From positions 1,984,001 through 2,048,000 of the forward strand of contig NZ_JAPEOS010000003.1 in NCBI RefSeq assembly GCF_026340975.1: a stretch of DNA of 64,000 bases, given 5' to 3'. Shown piece by piece: positions 1 through 8,931 of the stretch (the stretch's first letter is position 1; each line of letters opens with the position of its first letter). Position numbers and translations under genes: made by a program. The notes below the pieces were generated by a model. The model saw only the letters and a program-made list of their open reading frames with translations. It was not told where the DNA came from and did not search any database. Origin of the DNA: Streptomyces sp. NBC_01214. Lineage in GTDB: Bacteria; Actinomycetota; Actinomycetes; Streptomycetales; Streptomycetaceae.

Positions 1-158
1 CCAGGTGGCCGGTACCGCCCAGTCCCTACGCCGAACCGACCCCGAGCTGGCCCGGCGGATGGCGGTCGCAGCGGCGCGCCTCGCCGACACCCCTGAGTCC
101 TGGTCGGCGCTGTTCGCCCTGCGCAACCAATGGGAGGACGACGCGCTTAGAAGTCATC

Positions 159-560
159 TCATTTGGCCATTCTGCGGTAGCAGATGAGGGTGCAGGCGAT
201 GCTGGTGAAGGCGAGGAAGTGCTCGGCCTTGCGTTCGTATCGACGGTGGAGGCGGCGGCAGCCGGCGAGCCAGGACACGGTCCGTTCGACGACCCATCTG
301 TGGCGGCCGAGCCGTTGCGAGGACTCGATGCCTCTGCGGGCGATGCGGTGCTTGATGCCGCGTTCGCGTAACCATTTCCGCAGGTGGGCGTAGTCGTAGC
401 CCTTGTCCGCATGGAGCTTGCCGGGCTTGCGTCGTCGGCGTCCTCGGCGTGAGCGGATAGGCGGTATGCCGCGAACGAGGGGCTCAAGGGCCTGACTGTC
501 GTGCAGATTCGCGCCCGAGATGCCGACGGACAGGGGCAGCCCCGTCCGCTCGGTGATCAA
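159..560 (-). CDS. IS5-family transposase, OrfB (DDE catalytic part), copy 1
   Basis: 133 residues counted from the first ATG; the frame is open further upstream to the A4G5 slippery run at 614-622. Catalytic-domain landmarks are HADKGYDY (second Asp region) and RHRWVVERTVSWL (Glu helix, YREK-like). The first Asp would be supplied by the frameshifted junction upstream. It differs from copy 2 at only a few residues (for example ERGIKHRIARRGIES against QRGITHRIARKGIEP), so both copies look functional. Confidence 0.85.
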   Translation of the reverse strand: MITERTGLPLSVGISGANLHDSQALEPLVRGIPPIRSRRGRRRRKPGKLHADKGYDYAHLRKWLRERGIKHRIARRGIESSQRLGRHRWVVERTVSWLAGCRRLHRRYERKAEHFLAFTSIACTLICYRRMAK

Positions 561-607
561 ATGGATCTTCGACCCGAACTTGCCCCGATCGACAGGATTC
601 GGACCCG

Positions 608-967
608 TCAGGTCCCCCTTTTCAAGGCCCTCATGTTCACCGAGTCGATCGCGCAGCGGGACCAGTCCAGCTCGCCGCGGGCGCCGAGCTCATCGAGGAC
701 CAGGCGATGGAGCTTGGCCCACACCCGGGCCTTGCTCCACTCCGAGAAACGACGGTGAGCTGTCGCCCCGGACGGGCCGAACGAGGCGGCGGGCAGCTGC
801 TGCCAGGTACAACCCGACGTGGCCACGAAGACGATCGCGGCAAGCACCTCCCGGTCACCGTGGCGGCGCCGCCCACCGCCCTGAGGCCGCGACGGCGCCT
901 CCGGCACCACTCGCTGGAACAACTCCCACAACTCATCCGGCACCAGCCGTTCAACGATCCCCACCAC
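608..967 (-). CDS. IS5-family transposase, OrfA (DUF4096 part), copy 1
   Basis: 119 residues beginning at a GTG that is conserved in copy 2 (VxGIVERLVPDELW). It carries the DUF4096-type N-terminal domain found upstream of IS427-group DDE domains, with the motif TSGCTWQQLP. The reading ends just after an A4G5 run at 614-622 (minus strand). OrfB lies in the -1 frame, so a programmed -1 frameshift most likely yields the full transposase. This layout is typical of the family; frameshifting itself is inferred. Confidence 0.85.
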   Translation of the reverse strand: MVGIVERLVPDELWELFQRVVPEAPSRPQGGGRRRHGDREVLAAIVFVATSGCTWQQLPAASFGPSGATAHRRFSEWSKARVWAKLHRLVLDELGARGELDWSRCAIDSVNMRALKRGT

Positions 968-2947
968 AACCGACAGCCTACCCGCGAAGCCCAAATGAGA
1001 TAAATTCTTAGGCTGCCGGACTTCGTGGCGACGGCCTCGGATCTGGACGGTTCCGGGCAGACCCTGGTGACCGCCCTGGACACCCGCGTCGAGTTCTGGA
1101 ACGTCCAGACCCGCGTGAAAAGCGGCTCCTACACCGCCCAGGCCAAGGTTCACTCGGTCGACCTGTCCGACGACGGCAGGACAGCTGCCGTGAGCTCCGA
1201 CGACGGGTACACCCGCCTGATCGACGCCGCCACCGGCCGCCCCCGTGACCTGCACGCCTATCCCACGGCCAAGCAGGCCGGCGGCTACTGGCCGGCTACG
1301 GCGATCAGCCCGCGGGGCACCTACCTCATGGTCGATTTCCTGGACGAGAACCTGAAGTCCACCCTGACGGTCTGGGACGCCCGCACCGGGGACAAGAAGT
1401 TCTCCACCAGTGCCAGCGGACCGGCCTTCCTCCTGGCCGGTTCCTCGTTCTCACCGGACGAGGCGGTGCTGTCCCTGCCCGGCGGGGACAAGGGCCTTCC
1501 CTTCACCTGGTACGACCCGAGCACCATGAAGGAGTTGCCCCTCCCCGAGGCCGACATCAAGGCTGGCGACACCCAGGGGCCGGTGGTGTTCAGCCCGGAC
1601 GGGAAATCCGCCGCCCTGAAGGTGAAGGGAGGCAAGATCAGTGTGTTCGGCCGCGTCAAGGGGCGCGCTGGCATCGAGCTCGGCGGCGCCGATGAGAACT
1701 CGGACTACCCGGTCTACTTCAGCCATGACGGCCGGTACCTCGTGCAGAACGCGGTCGTCTGGGAAAACTCGTACACGCAGACCCCGATCCTGCGCTACGA
1801 GACCACCCAGAGCGAGTGCTATCCCGCGACCGCGCTGCGCTTCACCCCCGACGGCTCCACGCTTCGGTGCGTGGGAACCGACGGCATCGTCCGGTCGCTC
1901 AACATCAGGGCCTTCGTCCAGCCTCCCGCGGGGACGGAGCAGTACTACCAGGAAGGGGCGGTGAGCTCCGACCGGCGCACTCTTGCGCTCGTCGGCGGTT
2001 CCGAAGCCGAGATCTGGTCGCCCCTGTCGCGGACCAGGCGCTCCACCGTGACGTCTGGTGCGAGCGACAGCTTGCGGCACGTCCAGCTCAGCCGTGACGG
2101 GCAGCGGCTCGCCGCCCTCCACGGCACCGAGGTCGAGATCTGGGACACGACAAAGGAGAAGGCCTCGATGCTCGGCAGTATGCCCGTCATCGAGCCGGAC
2201 CGGACTGACAGAGCCACGATCGGGTTCGCGTTCTCACCGGACGGCACCGCGCTCGCCGTACAGGTCATCCTGAAGGACGAGACCAACATCCTCTCGTTCT
2301 GGGACCTGACCACCATGCGCCTCATACGCGAGGTGCGTGCCAGCCTCGGCCCCCCGCGCAGCGAAGGGGCCGTCCTCTTCGCCCCCGACGGCAAGTCCGT
2401 GATAGCCGCACCCCACTTCGGCAGGGTCGCGTTCCCTTCGGGGGAGGTCCTCACCAAGGGCGCCGCGAGCATGGATGTGGACTCCATCAGCGACGACGGC
2501 ACGATGCTGTACACCCACCCTCGCGGCGACCGGCCCTACATACGGCTCTGGGACGCCCGGACGCTCCAGCCGGCGGGGGATGACCTGCGTACGGGCTCGG
2601 TGTCCGCGCCCACCCTGGCACAGGACAGGGGCGCCGCCGCCTCGCCCGACGGGCGGCTCTTCGCCACCGTGCACAAGTCCGAGCCTGGGTACCAGATCAA
2701 GCTGTGGGACAGCCGCACCCGTTCCCAGCTCGGCGTCCCGATCACGGGACTGGTGGACGAGATCGTCGCGGTCGCCTTCGCCCCTGACGGTTCGGCACTG
2801 ACCAGCGTGGACAAGGACGGCAGAATCTACACCCACACGATCGCCCCGGCACAGCTGATCCGGGACCTCTGCGCCAGATCGGGCGGCCTCACCGAAGAGC
2901 AGTGGAAGGCCCACATCCCCGACGTCCCCTACCGGAAGACGTGCTGA

Positions 2948-3456
2948 ACTTGCTGCCCCAGACACGCGGTCGCTTCCCGGCAAGGCACCCTCGGCCGCGG
3001 AGAACGCGCCACCCCAAGCGGTGACGACCGCGCCACCACTGGTCCACCGGGCGGCCGGTGGACCAGCGACTGCAACGCACCCGCTCGGCCGTGCAACATC
3101 GGCGCTGCAACACGCCAGTGCTTTGCAGCCCTGACCTGCACGAACACGAGCCCACAGCCATCAGAGACCTGTGTTGCCCTGTGCCGGCAGACAAGACGAA
3201 GGCCCCGGGGGCCACTGACTTGTCTCAGCGAAGGCGGGTCGACGACGGTTTGTCTCAGTGAAGGTGGGCCACTGCCCCATCCGTCTCATCGAAGATGGGC
3301 CGAACTGTCCGGCCCCAGCCGGCCTGGGCAGTATCTGCCAGTAAGCCTCGCCCCTGGCCGCTGAACAGTCGCTAGCTGGTTAATGACCGGCGAAGACGCG
3401 GACGCTCGGAGTAATCGGGAGGCGAGATCGGCGACGGATGGGGAACACTTCGCCTG
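2948..3456. other. Intergenic stretch with an IS21-like end remnant
   Basis: No convincing gene lies between the WD40 stop and the next start. The only clear structure is the triple 20-bp repeat at 3221-3302, reported separately. A GC-rich inverted run, GGCCCCGGGGGCC, is at about 3201-3213. Confidence 0.5.
3221..3302 (+). repeat. Three spaced 20-bp direct repeats, IS21-type terminal array (orphan)
   Basis: Copies begin at 3221 (TGTCTCAGCGAAGGCGGGTC), 3251 (TGTCTCAGTGAAGGTGGGCC) and 3282 (CGTCTCATCGAAGATGGGCC), with a period of 30-31 bp. IS21-family elements carry several spaced direct repeats inside each end as transposase-binding sites, and this arrangement fits. No istA/istB follows here. 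An istB N-terminal remnant is at 17061-17268. That this is an abandoned IS21 end is inference. Confidence 0.5.
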
Positions 3457-4120
3457 GTGATCGTGATGCAGCCCGTCCTGGAGATGAACACCCCTGATGG
3501 CTTCGACCTCTGGCCTGTCGCCGAGACCGAACAGTTCAGTTTCCTGCCGCTCAGTGGTGGGCTCTCACCCGCCGAGATCGGGACGGCGCTCATGCGTATC
3601 GCCGCTTGCAACGACGTGGACCCCACAGACGATGACGACCTCCCACCTCGGCCGGCCGAGCCTCTCAGCGGCTTCCTCCACGGACTGCTGAACATCGACA
3701 GCCTTTACGCGGCAGGCGGCCTGCGCGTCACGGACAACTCCACGGGCATCGCCTTCTCGCCCGGCTGCTGTGACGGACTGGAGGACTGGCCCGACTGGTA
3801 CCAGGTCGCCGACGGCACCGGCGTAATCGGGTACGGCCACGATCCGGAGCCGTCGCTGGCCGAGCCTCGGGGATACCATCCGCCTCACCGTCGGCACCGA
3901 CCGGAACGACAGTCCCGTGATCGAGCTGTCGGTCACCGGGCTCCGCCATCTGCTCGCCAGCGCCGAGCGCGACCTGACCGACTTCCTCGGGGCAGCAGCG
4001 GACTGGATTTCCGAGCACCTACCTGACCACTCCGCTCCTCTGACCGCCGCCCTCGCCCGCGTTCTCGCCCTTCCCGCGCCGGGCATACTGCCAACGCCAC
4101 TCGGTACGGACCGGACGTGA
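3457..4120 (+). pseudogene. Conserved hypothetical protein with a frameshift
   Basis: The frame beginning at GTG 3457 reads about 140 residues, including LSGGLSPAEIGTALMRIAA and a DWPDWYQVADG motif. It then loses sense near 3870. The +1 frame continues smoothly (DTIRLTVGTDRNDSPVIELS) to TGA at 4120. One base lost or gained around 3865-3880 explains this, by mutation or sequencing error. The restored product is about 220 residues, soluble and acidic. The family is common in Streptomyces but I cannot assign a function. The next gene overlaps its stop (GTGA), so the two were probably translationally coupled. Confidence 0.6.
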
Positions 4121-4317
4121 CTACTGGCATGCGCATGGCCTGGACGCTCGACGTACGCGGCTGGGCCACCTGCACAGTTGAAGATCGACAGACCAAAGTC
4201 GAGCTCACCGCCTCCTACATCACCAATGCTCCAGAGGAGTTGCTCACCGCCGTGGCCCGGCTCGTCTCAGGCGAAACGGACACCCGCGCGGCGCGCCGGA
4301 CCGCGTCCGGCCGGTGA
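4117..4317 (+). CDS. Small conserved hypothetical protein, probably 3'-truncated
   Basis: 66 residues. The start GTG overlaps the TGA of the preceding gene (GTGA). The first ~55 residues (MAWTLDVRGWATCTVED, ITNAPEELL) look like a real conserved sequence. The last ten (RAARRTASGR) are low complexity, as if the frame was cut or shifted before the natural end. No function can be given. Confidence 0.5.
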   Translation: MTTGMRMAWTLDVRGWATCTVEDRQTKVELTASYITNAPEELLTAVARLVSGETDTRAARRTASGR

Positions 4318-4364
4318 CGCTGGGAGACCAGGCCCGGAGCGGCGGTGAGGGAGGCCAACCCCGA

Positions 4365-4990
4365 GTGGTCCTGCCCCCTCCTTTCGAGCCGATGCTCGCC
4401 TAGGCTGCTGAGTCCGTCCCCGGACCCGGTGTCCTGGCGGGCGGCCTGGCCCTGGAGCAGAAGTTCGACGGCCACCGCGCGATCCTCTTCACCCCTGCCG
4501 GCCCCGGCGGCCGGCTGCTCCTGCAGACCCGGCGCGGCTCCCTGGTCCAGGACCGGTTCCCCGACCTGGTCGCGGCCGCCGAGCAACTGCCCGAGGGCCT
4601 GGTCCTCGACGGGCAGCTCGTCGTCTGGGACGCCGCAGCCGGCCGGCTGTCCTTCGAAGCCCTCCAGCGCCGGGCCGCCGCCCGCGGCCGCACCGCCACC
4701 GCGCTCGCCGCGAAGACCCCCGAGTTCTTCATCGCCTTCGACGCCCTGCAGATCGACGGCATCGAGCTGCTAGCCCTGCCCTACGCCGAGTGCCGCCGAC
4801 GCCTGGAGGTCCTCTTCGCGGCCCGCGCACTGACCGCACCGTGGACGTTGTGTCCCATGACCACGGACCCGGACAAGGCCCGGGAGTGGCTGGAGGACTG
4901 GACGGACGTCTCCGGCGTCGAGGGGATCCTCGTGAAGAACATGAACCAGCGCGACCGGCCCGGAGTCCGCAGTGCTGGTCGCGGGACCCT
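4365..4990 (+). pseudogene. ATP-dependent DNA ligase, N-terminal nucleotidyltransferase part, broken
   Basis: From GTG 4365 the frame reads VVLPPPFEPMLA and then meets an in-frame TAG at 4401. Beyond it the same frame stays open and encodes a clear ligase adenylation domain: ALEQKFDGHRA (motif I; Lys461x codon at 4461, the AMP-accepting lysine), RFPDLV, LVLDGQLVVWD (motif III area), FFIAFDALQ, and SGVEGILVK (motif IV/V). It ends about residue 200, where an unrelated sequence begins near 4960. The OB-fold half is missing. Nonsense mutation plus 3' truncation make it a pseudogene. Further ligase pieces are at 20877-21000 and 48114-48176. Confidence 0.8.
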
Positions 4991-5928
4991 CGGGCGGATT
5001 TCCGACGGGCGGTACCGGTACCGGTACCGGAGCCGGAGCCGGGGTCGGGGTCGGCGGGTTGGGCGGGGTCGTGGGGGAGGGAGTGTTCACGCGGCACCCT
5101 GCTGCTTGCCGAGGTTGGCTTGGTGTGGAGCTGGGCGGGAATCCAGATACGCCGCTCCCGGGCAGCCTGGTAGATGACTCCCCGGAGGCGGCTCATGCGC
5201 ATGCGGACCGCCGCGTTGGTGATCTTCAGCTTGTCCGCGATCTCGGCGCTCGAGTACCCGTCGATGGTCATCCGGACGACCGCCCGGGTCTCCCACTTTT
5301 GCTCGTCCAGGATTTCCTCGAAGACGGTGACGAAGCCCTCGGGCTCGGCCAAGTAACCGGATGCCTGGAGCAGACCCGCGAGCCCCCGGCGCCCGCCCGG
5401 CGTCTCCTCCCCGAAGTCGCAGAGCGCGTGCAACTCGTGCCAGCGGACCCGCCGCTGCGCCCAGTTCTTGAACACCCGCCCGAACTCCCAGATGCACGTG
5501 CCGATGTAGTACGACATCAGGCAGCTGGCACCGCGGGGGCCGTGGTGGTTCGGGTCCCAGCCCTTCTCGATCAGCGTCTTGCGGCGGAACGTCTCCAGCG
5601 CCTTGATCTGCATCTCGAGCAGGATCTCGTCTCGGGCGGCTTCGTCGGCCTTCAGGGTGGCGGAGTCGTCGGCGCTGATCCACAGCGTGATGCCCCGCTT
5701 CAGGTGGCGCTGAATGGCCAGCCGGCCGAGGGAGCCGCTGCGGAGCATGCCCTTCAGGACAGGCTCGCTCTCCACCCACATCTCGTCCCGGAACACCTTG
5801 TACACCGGCCCGTCGAAGCCGTAGTTGGCCAGCTCCTGGACGCGAGCGGTGTCCTGCTCGACTCGGGCCGATCGGTCGTCGGCCAGGAAGGTGTCGACGG
5901 CCTGCGCGATCTCATCATCCGTATGCAT
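4729..5928 (-). CDS. Sigma-70-like / HTH regulatory protein
   Basis: 399-residue frame starting at ATG 5928. Residues 1-200 are helical and unassigned. Around 210-260 there is a sigma region 4/LuxR-type helix-turn-helix (SSAEIADKLKITNAAVRMRMSRLRG). This resembles the ECF-like sigma regulators found on Streptomyces plasmids and chromosome arms. The final ~120 residues (PDPGSGSGTGTG and Arg-rich sequence) lie opposite the ligase pseudogene. They are probably not native: the gene seems joined to foreign sequence at about 5080, so its true C-terminus is uncertain. Confidence 0.6.
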   Translation of the reverse strand: MHTDDEIAQAVDTFLADDRSARVEQDTARVQELANYGFDGPVYKVFRDEMWVESEPVLKGMLRSGSLGRLAIQRHLKRGITLWISADDSATLKADEAARDEILLEMQIKALETFRRKTLIEKGWDPNHHGPRGASCLMSYYIGTCIWEFGRVFKNWAQRRVRWHELHALCDFGEETPGGRRGLAGLLQASGYLAEPEGFVTVFEEILDEQKWETRAVVRMTIDGYSSAEIADKLKITNAAVRMRMSRLRGVIYQAARERRIWIPAQLHTKPTSASSRVPREHSLPHDPAQPADPDPGSGSGTGTGTARRKSARGSRDQHCGLRAGRAGSCSSRGSPRRRRRPSSPPATPGPCPGPWSWDTTSTVRSVRGPRRGPPGVGGTRRRAGLAARCRRSAGRRRR

Positions 5929-6070
5929 AAAGATCTCCCCGGTTCTGGTCTGAGCCGAGCTGCTTCGCGAGCGAGCCCGAGAAGTAGTTGGCTAGTTGTA
6001 CGAGCTGATGTGCGGGGAAACCTGCGAATGTCACACGTGATTGAAGAGTTTTTGAAATTTCCGAGCCTGA

Positions 6071-6634
6071 AATTCTCCACAGCTCTCTGACCTGCATGAA
6101 CACGGGGCGGTTGCCGGAAACGCCGGCATCCCCTTCGACCCCGACGAACCCGAAGACGTCCCCCTGGACCAGTCACCCGGCTTCACCGCAGACCAGGTCG
6201 ACGGCAAGAAGAAGCCACAGCGCCGCCGCCGCGGCGCCGGCTACATCTCGGACCCTAAGAAGCGCAAGACCATCGAGGAACACGCCGAACAACTGGCCAT
6301 CACCCATAACGAGAACCAGGGCTGGACCATCGAGAAGCTCGGCAAGCCCTACGACCCACGCTGCACCCGCGGCGCGGAGGAACGCCACATCGAGGTCAAA
6401 GGCACCATGGGCGCCGCGACGAGCGTGGAGCTGACCATCAACGAAGTCCTCCACGCGTGGGACAAGGGCAACACCGTCGATCTCTACGTCGTGAGCGACA
6501 TCCCGGTCGACACCCACACCGAGCCCTACACGGCCAGCGGAGGGACGGTCTCCCACTACACCGACTGGGAGCCCGCCGAAGAAGACCTCCGGCCCCGCAA
6601 GTACGAATACCGACTCCCGGAAACCACCGCGTGA
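6071..6634 (+). pseudogene. DUF3883 (NOV-type) domain protein, 5'-truncated
   Basis: The frame is open from 6071 but has no usable start before ATG 6407. From 6098 it reads as protein with a basic linker (GKKKPQRRRRGAGY) and then GAEERHIEVKGT, VELTINEVLHAW and DLYVVSDI, the core of a DUF3883/NOV C-terminal domain (PD-(D/E)XK-like fold known from defence and restriction proteins). It stops at 6634. The N-terminal, probably helicase or restriction, portion is gone. The junction lies close to the start of the divergent sigma-like gene. Confidence 0.65.
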
Positions 6635-6789
6635 AAAGTGCGCCTTCGCCTCTTCGGCGCTGCGACTCGCCATCGCCGCCACCGGCGCGTGAGGCGAGCA
6701 CGGTGTCATCAAGGCGCAAAGGGCGGGTTACGGCGATGTCAGCGTGAGTAGGAGGACGGTCTGACGCATTGCCGGTGACGATGCCAGCG

Positions 6790-7010
6790 AGGATGAGCCG
6801 GTCGGTGGAGGCGCCTCGAGGTCGGTGGGGGCCAGCCAGGACACCAGGGACGCCGGCCGTCAGGTGTGCGCCTTCGGCCGGGAGCTGCGCGAGGTAGGCG
6901 TAGTGCCGCTGTCAGTCGACCGTCCACCCCAGCGTCCCCGGGTTCCACTCGGGACGATCGCGGAGGCCCGCCGCTGAGCCCGGCGCGGGTCCGACCCCTG
7001 GCTGGCCGCG
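6790..7010 (-). pseudogene. Helicase-associated (HA) domain remnant
   Basis: Reading minus with frame changes gives the signature (D)PEWNPGTLGWTVD-QRHYAYLAQL followed by HLTAGVPG. This is the same block that is well preserved at 9413-9664. In Streptomyces it belongs to the C-terminus of large superfamily 2, telomere-associated-type helicases. Both ends are missing and frames are broken. Confidence 0.5.
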
Positions 7011-7038
7011 GCCGAGGCCGAGCTGTGGGCCCGGGGGT

Positions 7039-7338
7039 GGGATCGTCCTGCGCCTGGACGGCAAGGAGCTGCACGAGAAGGGCTGTCTGTACCGGGCGTT
7101 CGCCCGTGAGCTGGGGTTCCCCGGCTACTTCGGGCATGACTGGGACGCCATGGTGGACTGCCTCGGCGACTGGCACGGGCTCGGGCACGGTAAGCAGGAC
7201 GTCGCGGTGCTGATCGACGGCGCGGACCCGTTGCTGGACGTGGAATTCCTCGGTGATCTCGTGTGGCCCCTGTGCGCGGGCGCCTGGCGGGCCAACTTCA
7301 TGGTCGACGCCGACGGTGAGCCCCACTCCTACGGCTGA
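7039..7338 (+). pseudogene. Barstar-family (RNase inhibitor) protein, 5' end missing
   Basis: The frame encodes IVLRLDGKELHEKGCLY, then ARELGFPGYFGHDWDAMVDCLGD and DVAVLIDGADPLLD, ending at 7338. The spacing of GFPGYFGHDWDAMVDCL matches the barstar fold, which caps barnase-type RNases. No start codon with a ribosome site lies in front; the first in-frame ATG (7147) is too far in. The upstream DNA is helicase remnant, so the 5' end was probably lost at a recombination joint. No partner RNase gene is nearby. Confidence 0.6.
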
Positions 7339-7632
7339 GAGCGGGCGCTCGACGGAAAGGGTGGCAAACGTGCTTATGTTCGATCCCGAAGGTGGTAGGC
7401 CACTCAGACGGTGACCGTGACGAAGCCTTCCACGATGAGCGGTTATATGACGCTGAGATCGTGTCGCCCAGTGCTACCGAGTAGACTGAACGGAGCGCCT
7501 CATAAGACAGGGTGAAGGCGCCGCTCGCGGTTCCTGCAAAAATGCTGGCGGCTGCCCGGTCGGTTCTCTGCATTTATTCCCTTTAAATCAGCTTGCACGT
7601 TCTACTTTCTGCCAACAGGCGGAGGGATTGCC

Positions 7633-8043
7633 ATGGCTGGAGCACACTCCAACCCGGAACCTGACGCGTTGGAACCTGACGAGTTGGTACGGGCTCTTGA
7701 CGAAGCGAGCCGGGGGAGGATCCAGGTTGCGACGTACATTAATCGCAGTGAGTTCGGGAACGCGATCGAGACGGCAGTGGACGTCCTGAACGCACTGAAC
7801 AATGCCCAAGAGTACGGAGCAGAAGATCAGACTGCCCTGCGGGCTGCGGCGATGGCCGCTACAACTGACGTCGCACTCGCTTACTTCGCTGACGGCGACC
7901 CCGACAGCGCACAGAAGTATTTCGCGAGCGCCGCAGGTTTGGGCCTTGAGCTCCAAAAGGGCCCCTATGTCATGAGAGCATGCGCAAAGCATGGTGTTCC
8001 TAGCTACACAGGTCGTTGCCATCAGCCAAAGTGCCCTCCGTGA
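7633..8043 (+). CDS. Hypothetical protein with TPR-like helices
   Basis: 136 residues from ATG 7633, preceded by GGAGGG at good spacing. Residues 55-115 (AAAMAATTDVALAYFADGD, SAQKYFASAAGLGLELQKG) read like one or two tetratricopeptide-type helix pairs, suggesting a small scaffold. It ends in CRHQPKCPP-like Cys-containing sequence. The next gene, a membrane protein, starts 11 bp downstream, so the two are probably cotranscribed. GC content is a little lower than in the neighbours. No family recognised. Confidence 0.6.
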   Translation: MAGAHSNPEPDALEPDELVRALDEASRGRIQVATYINRSEFGNAIETAVDVLNALNNAQEYGAEDQTALRAAAMAATTDVALAYFADGDPDSAQKYFASAAGLGLELQKGPYVMRACAKHGVPSYTGRCHQPKCPP

Positions 8044-8054
8044 CAGGACCAGTG

Positions 8055-8777
8055 ATGCCTTCATCCGCGGCGCAATCTTGCTGGATCACCGGGCAATCGT
8101 TCGTTGCAGCAGCACCGTTCGTGCTCTTCGCGTTCCTAGCTGCTGTGCTGGTGGCTCGCGTGTCATGGGTGATCTACTACCTGTATCGCTACAGGCGCTC
8201 TGGCCGGGGATCCATCCGTGAAGCACTGCTCGCGACTTCAGCCAATATCGAGGTGCAACGCCAGCCAGATGACGACATCGATGACGAGCTCGATGCCTAT
8301 ATCGAGAAGGTGGCGAACGACTTTAGGTTCCTCGCACAGCGTCAGACGGATGTCAGCCTAGTTGGCGGTTCAGTCTCTTTTGCGGCCTGGACAGCACTGT
8401 TCATTGCAGTCAGCGACGCGGGTATCGAGTCCGGGATATCTGATCGCACCTTGGCCCTGCTGCTCAGTGGGGCGATGCTGTTGCTCGCCGGGCCAATATG
8501 CCTCAGGCGCGAAGACTTTCACTGGAACTACATACTCCGCGAATCAATGCTGTATGTCGGCTTCACGGTCGTACTGTTCTCCTTGTGCTCCATTGCGATT
8601 GACCTAGGCGGCATTGGGGCCTCTATAGGCGCTTTGATCGTCGCATTCGCTGTTGTTGTAGCTGATCTGGCCGAAGTGAAGTCTCATTGGGAGCTACTGC
8701 GGTACAAGCTCCCGGAGCCCGCCGGCAACGACCCTGAAGGCGATGCCGAATCGCAGCTCCCTGCCGGATTGGCTTGA
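8055..8777 (+). CDS. Hypothetical multi-pass membrane protein
   Basis: About 240 residues from ATG 8055; a TTG at 8016 and a GTG at 8031 are possible but overlap the upstream gene. Hydrophobic segments occur near residues 17-40 (FVLFAFLAAVLVARVSWVIYY), 110-128, 137-155 and 170-215. A charged cytoplasmic-type stretch (DDDIDDELDAYIEKVAND) lies between the first two. The layout suggests four to five transmembrane helices. Pairing with the upstream TPR-like protein hints at a two-gene unit, possibly a small membrane effector system, but function is unknown. Confidence 0.6.
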   Translation: MPSSAAQSCWITGQSFVAAAPFVLFAFLAAVLVARVSWVIYYLYRYRRSGRGSIREALLATSANIEVQRQPDDDIDDELDAYIEKVANDFRFLAQRQTDVSLVGGSVSFAAWTALFIAVSDAGIESGISDRTLALLLSGAMLLLAGPICLRREDFHWNYILRESMLYVGFTVVLFSLCSIAIDLGGIGASIGALIVAFAVVVADLAEVKSHWELLRYKLPEPAGNDPEGDAESQLPAGLA

Positions 8778-8931
8778 CCGGCGGGGAGCTATGAGAAGCA
8801 GCCAGGCATCCGCGAGAGCGACAGCACACACCGTCGCCCAGCACCTGAACCGTCTGAAGGCCGACACCTTCTGGAAGCAGGCTACGGGCACGGCTCTGGT
8901 GGGCCGCCGCGTGGACGCGACCCTGAACGCC

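Larger units (their letters stand above)
150..1007 (-). mobile_element. IS5-family (IS427-like) insertion sequence, copy 1, 858 bp
   Basis: The ends are imperfect inverted repeats of about 17 bp: GAAGTCATCTCATTTGG at the left, GAATTTATCTCATTTGG read inward from the right. They are flanked by the direct repeat TTA at 147-149 and 1008-1010. This fits the TNA target duplication known for IS427-group elements. Two overlapping transposase frames on the minus strand fill the element. It sits inside the WD40 gene. A near-identical 857-bp copy in the opposite orientation is at 15728-16584. Confidence 0.9.
2..2947 (+). pseudogene. nSTAND/WD40-repeat protein, C-terminal part, split by an IS element
   Basis: Coding runs from the window edge to about 149 and resumes at 1011-2947 in the same frame. 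The part seen has a helical linker (RTDPELARRMAVAA) and then about 640 residues of WD40-type blades with repeated FSPDG and LWD motifs. In Streptomyces such C-termini belong to large nSTAND NTPase/WD40 proteins, whose NTPase domain would lie upstream of the window. These are thought to be signalling or defence scaffolds. Insert plus target duplication is 861 bp, so removing it restores an uninterrupted frame (DDALRLPDFVATASD). The insertion therefore looks recent. As it stands the protein is cut off about 48 residues after the window edge. A fragment of the NTPase part of the same family lies at 21213-21570. Confidence 0.85.

Noticed and set aside
3221..3302. CRISPR-like three-repeat array
   Set aside because: Repeats diverge and spacing of about 10 bp is too short; IS21-type ends fit better.
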